Shown: positions 16,300 to 24,783 of the stretch, piece after piece
How positions within the stretch are numbered: the first letter of the stretch is position 1
How the letters are laid out: the number at the start of each line of letters is the position of its first letter
DNA from: Thalassovita sp.
GTDB taxonomy: Bacteria > Pseudomonadota > Alphaproteobacteria > Rhodobacterales > Rhodobacteraceae
NCBI RefSeq assembly: GCF_963691685.1
Contig: NZ_OY829290.1
Span: 1,488,001-1,552,000, forward strand
DNA: 64,000 nucleotides
Reading direction: 5' to 3'
Notes under the pieces: generated by a model
What the model saw: only the letters and a program-made list of their open reading frames with translations
What the model was told of the DNA's origin: nothing
Database searches by the model: none
Program-made: the position numbers and the translations under genes

Positions 16300-17103
16300 T
16301 TAATGCGCCTCGAAGTCCTTGTTTTCCATCGCCGGCAGGGTGAAATCTTCAGTGTGGACGATCACATCCTCACCGCGGGTGAGGATGATGCCATAGGCGC
16401 CCGGCTCCGGTACGGAATGGCCAAAGCCCTCTTGCCCCAACAGCATCGGCATCTGATGGCAGGTGCTTTTGAACACGGTCATGGACTGGCCGGCGACCGT
16501 GGCGGTGATGGTGCGGTGGATATGCCCGGCAAAGAGGTGGCGCACATTGTACTCTGCGGTCAGTGCCAGCAGTTCCGGCGCATTGGTCAGGCCGATGCCG
16601 TCCATCCCGTTGAAACCGGTGTCAAACGGCGGGTGATGCAGGAACACCAGGCAGGGCTTGCCGTCAGCCCCGTCCAGCGCCGCCTTCAGCCAGTTCAATC
16701 GCGCCGGGCAGAGGACACCGGAATGCAGCACCTCAGCTTCGGTGTCCAAAGTGTCCAGCGTGATCAGGCGCACATCGGGCAGATCGATCACCGCTTGCAC
16801 AAAACCCTCTTCGGTCACCGGTGCGTCGGGGAAACTGGCGCGGAACGGTTCGCGCAGATCGTGATTGCCCATCAGCATGGTGACCGGCCAAGGCAGATCT
16901 GCCAGCAGAGGTTTCAGAACTGCATATTGTGCAGGCGTGCCCTCGTTGGTCAGATCGCCGGTCAAAACCAGATGATCAGCATCGGGATGCATCTTGGCGG
17001 CATGGGCCAGTCCTTCGGCCAAACGCTCCGCCGGGCTGAGATCGATGATGGTTTCAGGCGGCACCACGAGGTGCAGATCGGTCATAACCAGAATTTTCGA
17101 CAT
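16300..17103 (-). CDS. Metallophosphoesterase, class III cyclic-nucleotide-phosphodiesterase type
   Basis: A 267-residue calcineurin-like phosphoesterase with all five metal-binding blocks: MTDLHL, LTGDLTNEGTPAQY, MGNHDLREPF, VFLHHPPFDTG and FAGHIHRT. This set is typical of class III cAMP phosphodiesterases (CpdA, Rv0805) and related glycerophosphodiesterases such as GpdQ; substrate choice needs biochemistry. The start at 17103 (MSKILVMTDLHL) is chosen over the 27-residue longer frame because family members begin here. A promoter region and the acs terminator lie upstream. If it acts on cAMP it could tie into carbon control of the adjacent acs locus. Confidence 0.9.
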   Translation of the reverse strand: MSKILVMTDLHLVVPPETIIDLSPAERLAEGLAHAAKMHPDADHLVLTGDLTNEGTPAQYAVLKPLLADLPWPVTMLMGNHDLREPFRASFPDAPVTEEGFVQAVIDLPDVRLITLDTLDTEAEVLHSGVLCPARLNWLKAALDGADGKPCLVFLHHPPFDTGFNGMDGIGLTNAPELLALTAEYNVRHLFAGHIHRTITATVAGQSMTVFKSTCHQMPMLLGQEGFGHSVPEPGAYGIILTRGEDVIVHTEDFTLPAMENKDFEAH

Positions 17104-17231
17104 CAGGTCAGGCTTTCTCTTTAAATCTGTTTGCCCCCAGATTTGGCGGATTCGCCGGTGCAGGGGTGTCTTGTTGCGACCCACTTGTCATAGAAACGTG
17201 TCGGGTTTGTCACAAACGGCAAATCGGCGAA

Positions 17232-17265
17232 AACAAAAAAGGCCCGGCACTGACAGCCGGGCCTT
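17232..17265 (-). terminator. Terminator after acs
   Basis: A perfect 10-bp stem (17239-17248 with 17256-17265) with a 7-base loop. Read on the minus strand, it is followed by a run of T (the A-rich 17232-17240 on the plus strand). It ends the transporter-acs transcription unit. Confidence 0.88.
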
Positions 17266-17288
17266 GTTGGTCTGTTCCGAGGATACGC

Positions 17289-19235
17289 TTAGCGGTTCAT
17301 GCGGTTTTCGATCAGATCGTCCACCACAGATGGATCCGCCAGGGTCGAGGTGTCGCCAAGCGCGCCGAAATCATCCTCGGCGATCTTGCGCAGGATGCGG
17401 CGCATGATCTTGCCCGAACGGGTTTTCGGCAGGCCCGGCGCCCATTGGATCAGATCAGGGGCTGCGATCGGCCCGATCTCAGTCCGGACCCAGGTGCGCA
17501 GCTCCTTGCGCAGCTCTTCGCTGGGCTCTTCGCCGTTCATCAGCGTGACATAGCAGTAAATGCCTTGCCCCTTGATGTCATGCGGGTAGCCCACCACTGC
17601 GGCCTCGGCCACTTTGGCATGGGCCACCAGGGCACTTTCGACCTCAGCCGTGCCCATCCGGTGGCCGGAGACGTTGATCACATCGTCCACACGGCCGGTG
17701 ATCCAGTAGTCGCCATCCGCGTCACGGCGGCAACCGTCGCCTGAGAAGTAGTAGCCTTTGTAGTCAGCAAAATAGGTCTTCTCAAACCGCTCATGATCGC
17801 CCCAGACCGAGCGCATCTGACCAGGCCAGCTGTCTTTGATCGCCAGCACACCTTCGGCGGCGGTCTCAGCGATCTCCTCGCCCGTGGTGGCTTCCAGCAG
17901 AACCGGCTGCACGCCGAAGAACGGTTTGGTGGCCGAACCCGGTTTCAGCGCAGTTGCGCCCGGCAGCGGCGTCAGCATGTGACCGCCGGTTTCGGTCTGC
18001 CACCAGGTGTCAACGATCGGGCGGCTGCCTTTGCCGACAACCTCATTGTACCAGTTCCAGGCTTCGGGGTTGATCGGTTCACCCACGGTGCCCAAGAGTT
18101 TCAGGTCGCTGAGGTCGTATTTTTCAACAAACTCATTGCCCTGACCCATCAGCGCACGAATGGCGGTGGGGGCAGTGTAGAACTGGTTGACCTTGTGTTT
18201 CTCACAGACGGCCCAGAACCGGCCCGCATCCGGGTAGGTGGGGACACCTTCGAACATCACCGTGGTGCCGCCATTGGCCAGCGGGCCATAGACGATATAG
18301 CTGTGGCCGGTGACCCAGCCGACGTCTGCGGTACACCAGTACACGTCACCTTCGTGATAATCGAAGGTGTATTGATGGGTCATCGCGGCATAGACCAGAT
18401 AGCCGCCGGAGGAATGCACAACCCCCTTGGGTTTCCCGGTGGAGCCCGAGGTGTAGAGGATGAACAGCGGATCTTCGGCGTTCATCGGGCGCGGCGGGCA
18501 GTCAGGGCTGGCGGTTTCCATCAGCGCCTTGACGTCGACATCGCGGCCATCAATCCAGGTGGTCTGATCGCCGGTGTGTTTCACCACCAGGCAACGCACC
18601 TTGTCCGAGCAATGCAGCAGCGCCTGATCCGCGTTGGATTTCAGCGCAGTACGGCGGCCCCCACGCGGTGCGGTGTCGGCGGTGATCAGCAGCTTTGCTT
18701 CAGAATCGTTGATCCGGTTGGCCAGCGCATCGGGGCTGAAGCCTGCAAAGACGATCGAATGGATGGCACCGATCCGGGCACAGGCCAGCATGGCATAGGC
18801 CGCTTCGGGGATCATCGGCAGGTAGATCACCACGCGGTCGCCCCGCATCACACCCTGGCTCAGCAGGACGTTGGCGAAACGGTTCACCTTCTCCGACAGC
18901 TCATTATAGGTGATGTGCAGCGCTTCGGCATCCGGCTCATCCGGTTCCCAGATGATCGCGGTTTGCTCCCCGCGGGTGGCGAGGTGACGGTCAATACAGT
19001 TGGCCGAGACGTTCAACACACCATCTTCGAACCATTTGATGCTGACTTCGCCCAGTTTGAAGTTGGTGTCTTTGACCTTGGTGAAAGGTTCAATCCAGTC
19101 AATCCGCTTGCCATGTTCGGCCCAGAAGGCCTCAGGATCTTTGACCGAAGCGTCATACATGTCCTGATATTTGGCGGCGTCGATATGGGCTTTGGCGGCA
19201 AAGTCCTCTGGAACCGGATAAACGGCGTCCGTCAT
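17289..19235 (-). CDS. acs: Acs, acetyl-CoA synthetase (AMP-forming)
   Basis: Activates acetate to acetyl-CoA through acetyl-AMP, the high-affinity acetate-scavenging route. Full length (648 residues). The AMP-binding P-loop is TSGSTGKPKG (262-271); DTWWQTETGGHM and YYFSGDGCRRDADGDYWITGRVDDVINVSGHR are the other adenylation motifs. K609 in TRSGKIMRR is the conserved lysine that protein acetyltransferases modify to inactivate the enzyme. It lies downstream of livKHMGF-type genes on the same strand, with an intercistronic hairpin at 19271, and beyond the transporter is a CrbS-like kinase locus; in Vibrio and Pseudomonas CrbS/CrbR controls acs. Confidence 0.98.
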   Translation of the reverse strand: MTDAVYPVPEDFAAKAHIDAAKYQDMYDASVKDPEAFWAEHGKRIDWIEPFTKVKDTNFKLGEVSIKWFEDGVLNVSANCIDRHLATRGEQTAIIWEPDEPDAEALHITYNELSEKVNRFANVLLSQGVMRGDRVVIYLPMIPEAAYAMLACARIGAIHSIVFAGFSPDALANRINDSEAKLLITADTAPRGGRRTALKSNADQALLHCSDKVRCLVVKHTGDQTTWIDGRDVDVKALMETASPDCPPRPMNAEDPLFILYTSGSTGKPKGVVHSSGGYLVYAAMTHQYTFDYHEGDVYWCTADVGWVTGHSYIVYGPLANGGTTVMFEGVPTYPDAGRFWAVCEKHKVNQFYTAPTAIRALMGQGNEFVEKYDLSDLKLLGTVGEPINPEAWNWYNEVVGKGSRPIVDTWWQTETGGHMLTPLPGATALKPGSATKPFFGVQPVLLEATTGEEIAETAAEGVLAIKDSWPGQMRSVWGDHERFEKTYFADYKGYYFSGDGCRRDADGDYWITGRVDDVINVSGHRMGTAEVESALVAHAKVAEAAVVGYPHDIKGQGIYCYVTLMNGEEPSEELRKELRTWVRTEIGPIAAPDLIQWAPGLPKTRSGKIMRRILRKIAEDDFGALGDTSTLADPSVVDDLIENRMNR

Positions 19236-19270
19236 TTTTGGGGTCCTCCCTCGATCCCTAAATTGCGTCA

Positions 19271-19292
19271 GCCCGCCTCAGGCGAGGCGGGC
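19271..19292 (-). terminator. Stem-loop between livF and acs
   Basis: A perfect 9-bp stem GCCCGCCTC / GAGGCGGGC with a 4-base loop lies in the 81-base gap between the ATPase gene and acs. On the minus strand it is followed by TGACGCAATTTAGGG, so termination is probably partial. It may set acs expression relative to the transporter. Confidence 0.55.
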
Positions 19293-19316
19293 GAACGGAA
19301 GTGTTTGCGGGCCACA

Positions 19317-20072
19317 TCAGATGGCGAGGTACTCCTCCCGCAGTTCTTTGTTCTGCAAGACCTCAGCCGCGGATCCGTCAAACACCACGTTACCGGTATC
19401 AAGGATCACGGAACGGTCGGCAAGTTCAAGGGCACGGACGGCATTTTGTTCAACAATTACCGTGGTGATCCCCTGTTCCTTAATCTTGCGCAGCGTGCGC
19501 TCGATCTCATCCACGATCACCGGTGCAAGGCCTTCGTAAGGTTCATCCAGCAACAGAACCTTGATGTCACGTGCCAGGGCGCGGGCAATGGCCAGCATCT
19601 GCTGTTCGCCCCCCGAAAGCGTCACACCCTCCTGCTGGCGGCGTTCGCCCAGACGGGGGAACAGCTCATAAAGGCGTTCCAGCGACCAGCCGATGGGCGG
19701 GGCGATCTGGGCCAGCTTCAGGTTTTCCTCAACCGTCAGGCCGGGAATGATGCGGCGATCTTCGGGCACCAGACCGATCCCGGCGCGGGCGGCTTCATGC
19801 GATTTCATCAGGTGCAGCGGCTGGTGGTCCAGCCAGACCTCACCACGGCGGATTTCAGGGTCATCCAGCCGCGCAATGGCCCGCAGGGTGGAGGTTTTGC
19901 CAGCGCCGTTGCGACCTAGAAGCGCGAGGATCTCACCTTCGTGGACGTTAAAGTCGACACCCTGAACGATGTAGCTTTCACCGTAGTAGGCATGCAGATC
20001 CCACACCGACAGGTAGGCGGGGGCGGTTTCAGCAAGGTTGTGACCTTTGGAAAAATCAGGTTTCACATTCAT
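19317..20072 (-). CDS. livF: LivF-type ABC transporter ATP-binding protein
   Basis: One of two ATPases of a branched-chain-amino-acid-type (HAAT family) importer. Walker A LLGRNGAGKTS, signature LSGGEQQM, Walker B VLLLDEPYEGLAP and the switch His region (VEQN in place of the usual H-loop, as in LivF proteins) are visible. It has a slightly long N-terminus (about 20 residues before the first strand). Length 251. It is 11 bases from livG and upstream of acs. Confidence 0.93.
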   Translation of the reverse strand: MNVKPDFSKGHNLAETAPAYLSVWDLHAYYGESYIVQGVDFNVHEGEILALLGRNGAGKTSTLRAIARLDDPEIRRGEVWLDHQPLHLMKSHEAARAGIGLVPEDRRIIPGLTVEENLKLAQIAPPIGWSLERLYELFPRLGERRQQEGVTLSGGEQQMLAIARALARDIKVLLLDEPYEGLAPVIVDEIERTLRKIKEQGITTVIVEQNAVRALELADRSVILDTGNVVFDGSAAEVLQNKELREEYLAI

Positions 20073-20083
20073 GGTCGGCCTCC

Positions 20084-20839
20084 TTACGCGGTCTCACCCA
20101 GATACGCTTCGCGTACCTTCGGGTTGCCTTTGATGTTTTCCGGATCGTCTTCGACCAGGGGGGTGCCCTGCGCCAGAACGGTGATCCGGTTGGCCAGAGA
20201 AAACACAACATGCATGTCGTGTTCGATGATGGCGATGGTGATGTCACGCTCATCCGAGATCTGTTTCAACAGATCGATGGTGTTGTTGGTGTCTGCCCGC
20301 GCCATACCGGCGGTGGGTTCATCCAGCAACAACAGGCGCGGCTCCTGCGCCAGACACATGCCGATTTCCAGTCGGCGTTTGTCCCCGCGCGACATGGCGG
20401 CGGCGTTCATGCCATGTTTGTCCGCCATGTTCATTTCTTCCAGCATGTGCTGGGCGGCTTCGACCACCTGCTTTTCGCTCATCATGTCTTTGACCGCATG
20501 CATGCGGAAGGCCCCGTCACGCTTGGCAAAGATCGGGATCATCATGTTTTCCAGCACCGAAAGATCACCAAAGATCTCAGGGGTCTGGAACACGCGGCTG
20601 ATGCCCATCTGGTTGATCTCATAAGGCTTGCGGCCCAGCACGGACTGACCGTTGAACATGACCGACCCGGTGTCGGGGATCAGCTTGCCCACCAGACAGT
20701 TCAGCAGGGTGGATTTGCCCGCCCCGTTGGGGCCGATGATGGCGTGAACGGAGTTTTCCTTCACGCTCAGGTTCACGTCCCCCAGCGCCTGCAGGCCGCC
20801 GAAGCGTTTGTTGACGCCTTTGACTTCAAGGATACCCAT
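20084..20839 (-). CDS. livG: LivG-type ABC transporter ATP-binding protein
   Basis: The second ATPase of the LIV-type importer. Walker A is IIGPNGAGKST, the signature region is SRGDKRRLEIG (a LivG-style variant), Walker B is LLLLDEPTAGMARADT, and the H-loop is IIEHDMHVVFSLA. The C-terminal KGNPKVREAYLGE tail is typical of LivG. Length 251. It lies between livF and livM with short gaps of 11 and 10 bases. Confidence 0.93.
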   Translation of the reverse strand: MGILEVKGVNKRFGGLQALGDVNLSVKENSVHAIIGPNGAGKSTLLNCLVGKLIPDTGSVMFNGQSVLGRKPYEINQMGISRVFQTPEIFGDLSVLENMMIPIFAKRDGAFRMHAVKDMMSEKQVVEAAQHMLEEMNMADKHGMNAAAMSRGDKRRLEIGMCLAQEPRLLLLDEPTAGMARADTNNTIDLLKQISDERDITIAIIEHDMHVVFSLANRITVLAQGTPLVEDDPENIKGNPKVREAYLGETA

Positions 20840-20849
20840 TGTTGTCTCC

Positions 20850-22070
20850 TTACTCTGCAGGCTCGGCCTTGGCCGATCCGTCGGTATTGTTGGGTTGTTT
20901 CTTGCGGGTCAACAGGTTGCCGATGCGTTTGCCCAGTTCAACCAGACCGCCGGGCACAAAGATGATAACCAGCATGAAGATCACACCGGTGGTGATGTGC
21001 CACTGTTTGCCCACAAAGAGGTTGGTGATCGCGATGAAGAAATCCGACATCCCATCAGGCATGAAGGAGAACCAGCCCTCCAGTACGCCTTTGTTGATCT
21101 TGGACAGGATGTTCTCCATGTACTTCAGCAGACCCGAACCCAGAACCGGACCGATCAAGGTGCCAGCACCGCCCAGAATGGTCATGATCACAACCTCACC
21201 CGAGGCGGTCCAGAACATCCGTTCCGCGCCCACCTGCGTGTCCATTGCCACCAAGAGGCCACCAGCCAGACCGGCATACATGCCCGAGATGACAAAGGCC
21301 GCCAGCGTGTAGGGACGTGGGTTCAGACCGGTGTAGCTGACACGCTGCTGGTTCGACTTGACCGAGCGCAGCATCAGCCCGAAGGGTGAGCGGAAGATGC
21401 GGATCGACATGTAGAAGGCAGCCAGCATTGCAACGGCGGCGATATAGTAACCTGCGTTGAAGGTGAACTCCCAGCTGCCGATGGCCAGCTTGTAGCTCGC
21501 GCCCATTTCCAGACCAAACAGGTGAGCCTTAGGCGTTGCGCCTTCGGCCAGTGCGGCGTCTAGAATGCGGGGATCGTTAACCTTCGGCTGAAGGCCGGTT
21601 TCACCACCGGTCAGTACACCACCGAACAGCTGCCCAAACAGGTCCGAATAGGCCAGCTGATACATCATCATCGCAAAGGCCAGTGTCAGGATGGAGAAGT
21701 AGATGCCCGAGCGGCGCAGCGAGATCCAACCCACGAGGAAGCTGATCAGGCCGGCAACGATTACCGAAACGATGATGGCCGGGATGACGTTCATCGTCAG
21801 CAGTTTCATCATCCAGATCGCCGCGTAGGAGCCCACACCCAGGAAGGCCGCGTGGCCAAAGGACAGGTAGCCGGTCAGGCCAAACAGGATGTTAAAGCCG
21901 ATGGCGAAGATCCCAAAGATCACGAAACGCTGCATCAGGTCAGGGTAACCTGCGTTGAACTGCGCCATGGCTGAGCCTTCGGGGAAGGGGTTCAGGATGA
22001 ACGGTGCAAACAGGGCGAGGATGGCGACGACCACGAGCAGTGTGGCGTCTTTCTTATCGAGACCAAACAT
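20850..22070 (-). CDS. livM: LivM-type ABC transporter permease
   Basis: An inner-membrane permease of 406 residues with about 10 hydrophobic segments and the BPD_transp_2 core (FGLTGYLSFGHAAFLGVGSYAA; GGAGTLIGPVLGSGLLKYMENIL). It has a hydrophilic C-terminal tail (VELGKRIGNLLTRKKQPNN). A rather long periplasmic loop (about residues 145-190) may relate to substrate. It pairs with the LivH-type permease 3 bases upstream. Confidence 0.92.
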   Translation of the reverse strand: MFGLDKKDATLLVVVAILALFAPFILNPFPEGSAMAQFNAGYPDLMQRFVIFGIFAIGFNILFGLTGYLSFGHAAFLGVGSYAAIWMMKLLTMNVIPAIIVSVIVAGLISFLVGWISLRRSGIYFSILTLAFAMMMYQLAYSDLFGQLFGGVLTGGETGLQPKVNDPRILDAALAEGATPKAHLFGLEMGASYKLAIGSWEFTFNAGYYIAAVAMLAAFYMSIRIFRSPFGLMLRSVKSNQQRVSYTGLNPRPYTLAAFVISGMYAGLAGGLLVAMDTQVGAERMFWTASGEVVIMTILGGAGTLIGPVLGSGLLKYMENILSKINKGVLEGWFSFMPDGMSDFFIAITNLFVGKQWHITTGVIFMLVIIFVPGGLVELGKRIGNLLTRKKQPNNTDGSAKAEPAE

Positions 22071-22073
22071 GGA

Positions 22074-23105
22074 TCAGTCCTCCATCACGCCTTTGCGGCC
22101 CATCAGGCCCCGCGGACGTGTCAACAGAATGATAATGGCGACCAGGTAGATGATGACCTGGTTGATACCGGGAATGAAGGCGATGACCTCACGCATGGAG
22201 GCAAAGCTTTCCAGAATGCCAAGCAGGAAGCCTGCGGCGACAGCGCCGGGCAGGGAGCCCATGCCGCCGACAACAACCACAACGAAGCTGAGCACAAGGA
22301 AGTCCATGCCCATGTGATAGTTCGGCGCGTTGATTGGCGCGTACATCACACCCGCCAGACCCGCGACCGCAGCTGCAAGGCCAAACATGATGGTGAAGCG
22401 CTTGTCGATATCGATGCCCAGCAGGCCAACGGTTTCGCGGTCAGCCATACCGGCGCGGACAACCATCCCGAAGGTGGTGAACTGCAGGAAGACAAAGACA
22501 GCACCGATGATCAGAGCGGCAAAGCAGAAGTAAACCAGACGCCAGTAGGGGTAGATGATGGTGTTTGGATCAAAGCCCAGCATCGCGCCGAAATCAAACG
22601 AGCCTTTGAAGGCCTCGGGGGCCGGGGTCGGGATCGGGTTGGCACCGTAGTAGTACTTGATGATTTCCTGCAGCACGATCGCCAGACCGAAAGTCACAAG
22701 GATCTGGTCCGCATGGGGGCGCTTGTAGAAAAACTTGATCAGACCGCGTTCCATGATCACGCCGACCAGGATCATCACCGGGATGGCAAAGAGGATGGCT
22801 AGAGGCACAGACCAGTCGATGATCGATTGTCCGGTGGCTTCGCCGAACAGGTCATAGACGTAAGGCACGTCAACTTTCAGGGGCTGGCCCAGAAAGTCGG
22901 TGCGTGACGGATCTACAACCTGATGGCTGAGCGTCAGAATGCGGTTAAGTGTAACGGCGCAGAAAGCACCGATCATGAACAGCGCGCCGTGGGCGAAGTT
23001 CACCACTCCCAGCGTGCCGAAAATCAGAGTAAGCCCGAGCGCGATCAGCGCGTAGGCAGAGCCCTTATCGAGCCCGTTCAGGATCTGCAGGATAATTGCG
23101 TCCAT
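22074..23105 (-). CDS. livH: LivH-type ABC transporter permease
   Basis: The second permease of the importer, 343 residues, beginning MDAIILQILNGLDKGSAYALIALGLTLIFGTLGVVNFAHG, the classic LivH N-terminus. GGMGSLPGAVAAGFLLGILES is the conserved EAA-like loop. A longer in-frame start at 23141 is rejected because AGGTGGGG lies just before 23105. A hydrophilic insertion (about residues 55-80) is present. An intercistronic stem-loop separates it from the upstream binding-protein gene. Confidence 0.92.
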   Translation of the reverse strand: MDAIILQILNGLDKGSAYALIALGLTLIFGTLGVVNFAHGALFMIGAFCAVTLNRILTLSHQVVDPSRTDFLGQPLKVDVPYVYDLFGEATGQSIIDWSVPLAILFAIPVMILVGVIMERGLIKFFYKRPHADQILVTFGLAIVLQEIIKYYYGANPIPTPAPEAFKGSFDFGAMLGFDPNTIIYPYWRLVYFCFAALIIGAVFVFLQFTTFGMVVRAGMADRETVGLLGIDIDKRFTIMFGLAAAVAGLAGVMYAPINAPNYHMGMDFLVLSFVVVVVGGMGSLPGAVAAGFLLGILESFASMREVIAFIPGINQVIIYLVAIIILLTRPRGLMGRKGVMED

Positions 23106-23184
23106 AGTCCCCACCTGTGTTGAGAAACATGGTGCCGCCATTCACCAAAGGGTTTCGGGAGGCGGCGCGCCATGTAGAAGTGTT

Positions 23185-23218
23185 GCAGGCCGGCTCAGAC
23201 TGCTGCCAGCCGGCCTGC
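23185..23218 (-). terminator. Intercistronic stem-loop after the substrate-binding-protein gene
   Basis: An 11-bp perfect stem (23185-23195 with 23208-23218) with a 12-base loop follows the binding-protein stop by about 10 bases. It lacks a strong T-run. Such hairpins usually stabilise the upstream mRNA so that binding protein exceeds permease. Confidence 0.6.
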
Positions 23219-23227
23219 TTGGTTTGA

Positions 23228-24568
23228 TTAGGTGCCCGGGTTGCAAGCGCCCAGTTCGCCACCGAAGATCGAGGCGTCGTAGGTCACCTGAGCGGTCGGG
23301 GTCACTTCCACGATCTCCAGAAGGTCGAATTCCGAAGTCGGGTTCTCTTTCCCTTTCACAACCAGCACGTCTTTGAAGCACTGGTGGTCCGCCCCGCGAT
23401 ACAGGGTCTTACCGTTGCCCATGCCGTCAAACTCAAAGTCTTCCAGAGCTTCAGCAACAGCACATGGGTTGAACGAACCAGCGCGCTGAACAGCATCTGC
23501 ATAAAGCAAGGTCTGAACGTAGCAGGTGTGCGCGGCCTGGCTCGGCGGGAAGCCGTATTTGGTGCCGAAGGACCGTACAAAGGCCTGCGAGCCTTCGTCC
23601 TGCAGCGACCAGTGCCAGTTGGTCGAACCATAGATGCCTTTAACGTTGGCACCTGCACCCTTCGCCATCAGGCGCGAGTAGAGCGGAACAACAATTTCGA
23701 AGTTCTTGTTGTTGACCAGCTTGTCGCGCAGGCCGAACTGAACCGCGTTGGTCAGCGAGTTCACCATGTTACCGCCATAGTGGTTCAGAACCAGAACGTC
23801 GGCGCCCGATTGCAGAACCGGCGCAATATAGGACGAGAAGTCCGTCTGCGTCAGCGGGGTACGTACCGCAGCAACGGTTTCCCAACCCATGGCTTCGGTC
23901 GAGGTTTTCACCGCTTCTTCAGTGGTGTAGCCCCAGTTGTAGTCTGCGGTCAGGTGATAGGCTTTACGGTCGGTGCCGTAGTTGTTGGCCAAGATCGGCG
24001 CCAGCGCCGCACCGGACATGTAGGAGTTGAAGAAGTGGCGGAAGCCATTGGCCTTCTTGTCCTTACCGGTGGTGTCGTTGGAGTGGGTGAGGCCGGCCAT
24101 GAAGATGACGCCAGCTTCCTGACACAGGGCCTGAACAGCCACAGCCACACCGGAGCTGGAGCCACCGGTGATCATGACGGCGCCGTCTTTTTCGATCATC
24201 GAACGGGCCGATGCGCGTGCGGCGTCAGATTTGGTCTGGGTGTCGCCGGTCACATATTCGACCTTCTTGCCCAGGATACCGTTGCCCTGCAGAGCCTTCG
24301 ACGAGAAGGTTTCCAGCATGCCGTTGTCAGAGCCGGTACCATTCAGGTGCTCAACCGCCAGCTGATAGGCGCGCAGTTCGTCGGCACCTTCGTCAGCGTA
24401 GGGGCCGGTCTGCGGCACGTTAAAGCCTAGCGTTACCGAGCTGCCAGTGGGTTCGTTTGTAAATGCGGCAGCGGACTGCGCAGTAAAGATCGTCGGCACT
24501 GCCAGCCCGGCACCGGCAACGGCCCCCGACTTCAGCACACCACGACGAGACATATTGGTCTTGGTCAT
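23228..24568 (-). CDS. LIV-type ABC transporter substrate-binding protein with Tat-like signal
   Basis: A 446-residue periplasmic binding protein of the type I fold (Peripla_BP_6). The start at 24568 has CGGGAGGAATTT upstream and opens a twin-arginine-like signal (MSRRGVLKSGAVAGAGLAVP). Conserved features include VTLGFNVPQTGPYADEGADELRAYQLAVEHLNG and GGSSSGVAVAVQALCQEAGVIFMAG. Relatives of this longer class (over 400 residues) bind amides, urea or aromatic and short carboxylates as well as amino acids, so the substrate is open. It is first in the transporter-acs unit and divergent from the ScfR-like regulator. Confidence 0.88.
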   Translation of the reverse strand: MTKTNMSRRGVLKSGAVAGAGLAVPTIFTAQSAAAFTNEPTGSSVTLGFNVPQTGPYADEGADELRAYQLAVEHLNGTGSDNGMLETFSSKALQGNGILGKKVEYVTGDTQTKSDAARASARSMIEKDGAVMITGGSSSGVAVAVQALCQEAGVIFMAGLTHSNDTTGKDKKANGFRHFFNSYMSGAALAPILANNYGTDRKAYHLTADYNWGYTTEEAVKTSTEAMGWETVAAVRTPLTQTDFSSYIAPVLQSGADVLVLNHYGGNMVNSLTNAVQFGLRDKLVNNKNFEIVVPLYSRLMAKGAGANVKGIYGSTNWHWSLQDEGSQAFVRSFGTKYGFPPSQAAHTCYVQTLLYADAVQRAGSFNPCAVAEALEDFEFDGMGNGKTLYRGADHQCFKDVLVVKGKENPTSEFDLLEIVEVTPTAQVTYDASIFGGELGACNPGT

Positions 24569-24625
24569 AAATTCCTCCCGTTTCAAGACGTGTGGCGACG
24601 CCTCCTCTTGCGTCCCCACGCGCAC

Positions 24626-24714
24626 ATTTGTGCAAATTCATTATCGGGGGCGGTTGGAAAATTTCGCAACAATGGCTTTTTGCGTAACATTTTTTTTGTA
24701 AATATTTGCACAAT
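24626..24714. promoter_or_regulatory. Inverted pair of ATTTGTGCAAAT-like motifs in the divergent promoter region
   Basis: The 215-base gap between the binding-protein gene and the ScfR-like regulator is AT-rich. It holds the near-palindrome ATTTGTGCAAAT (24626-24637) and an inverted, slightly degenerate copy ATTTGCACAAT (24704-24714). RamB of Corynebacterium recognises a site containing TTTGCAAA, so these resemble possible operators of the adjacent regulator controlling both divergent units. Confidence 0.4.
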
Positions 24715-24783
24715 GCTGTGGTATGCATTGTAAAGAAATTATTCTGCGATGCAGAAGCGCGTTGATTTTGATGGGAAAAGAAA

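Noticed and set aside
16293..16311. GAGGCGC/GCGCCTC hairpin between the thiolase and phosphodiesterase genes
   Set aside because: It has no T-tract on either strand and overlaps the phosphodiesterase stop codon; not supported as a terminator.
17793..19919. 708-residue open frame antisense to acs and livF
   Set aside because: Crosses two real genes, a gap and a hairpin; no recognisable domain.
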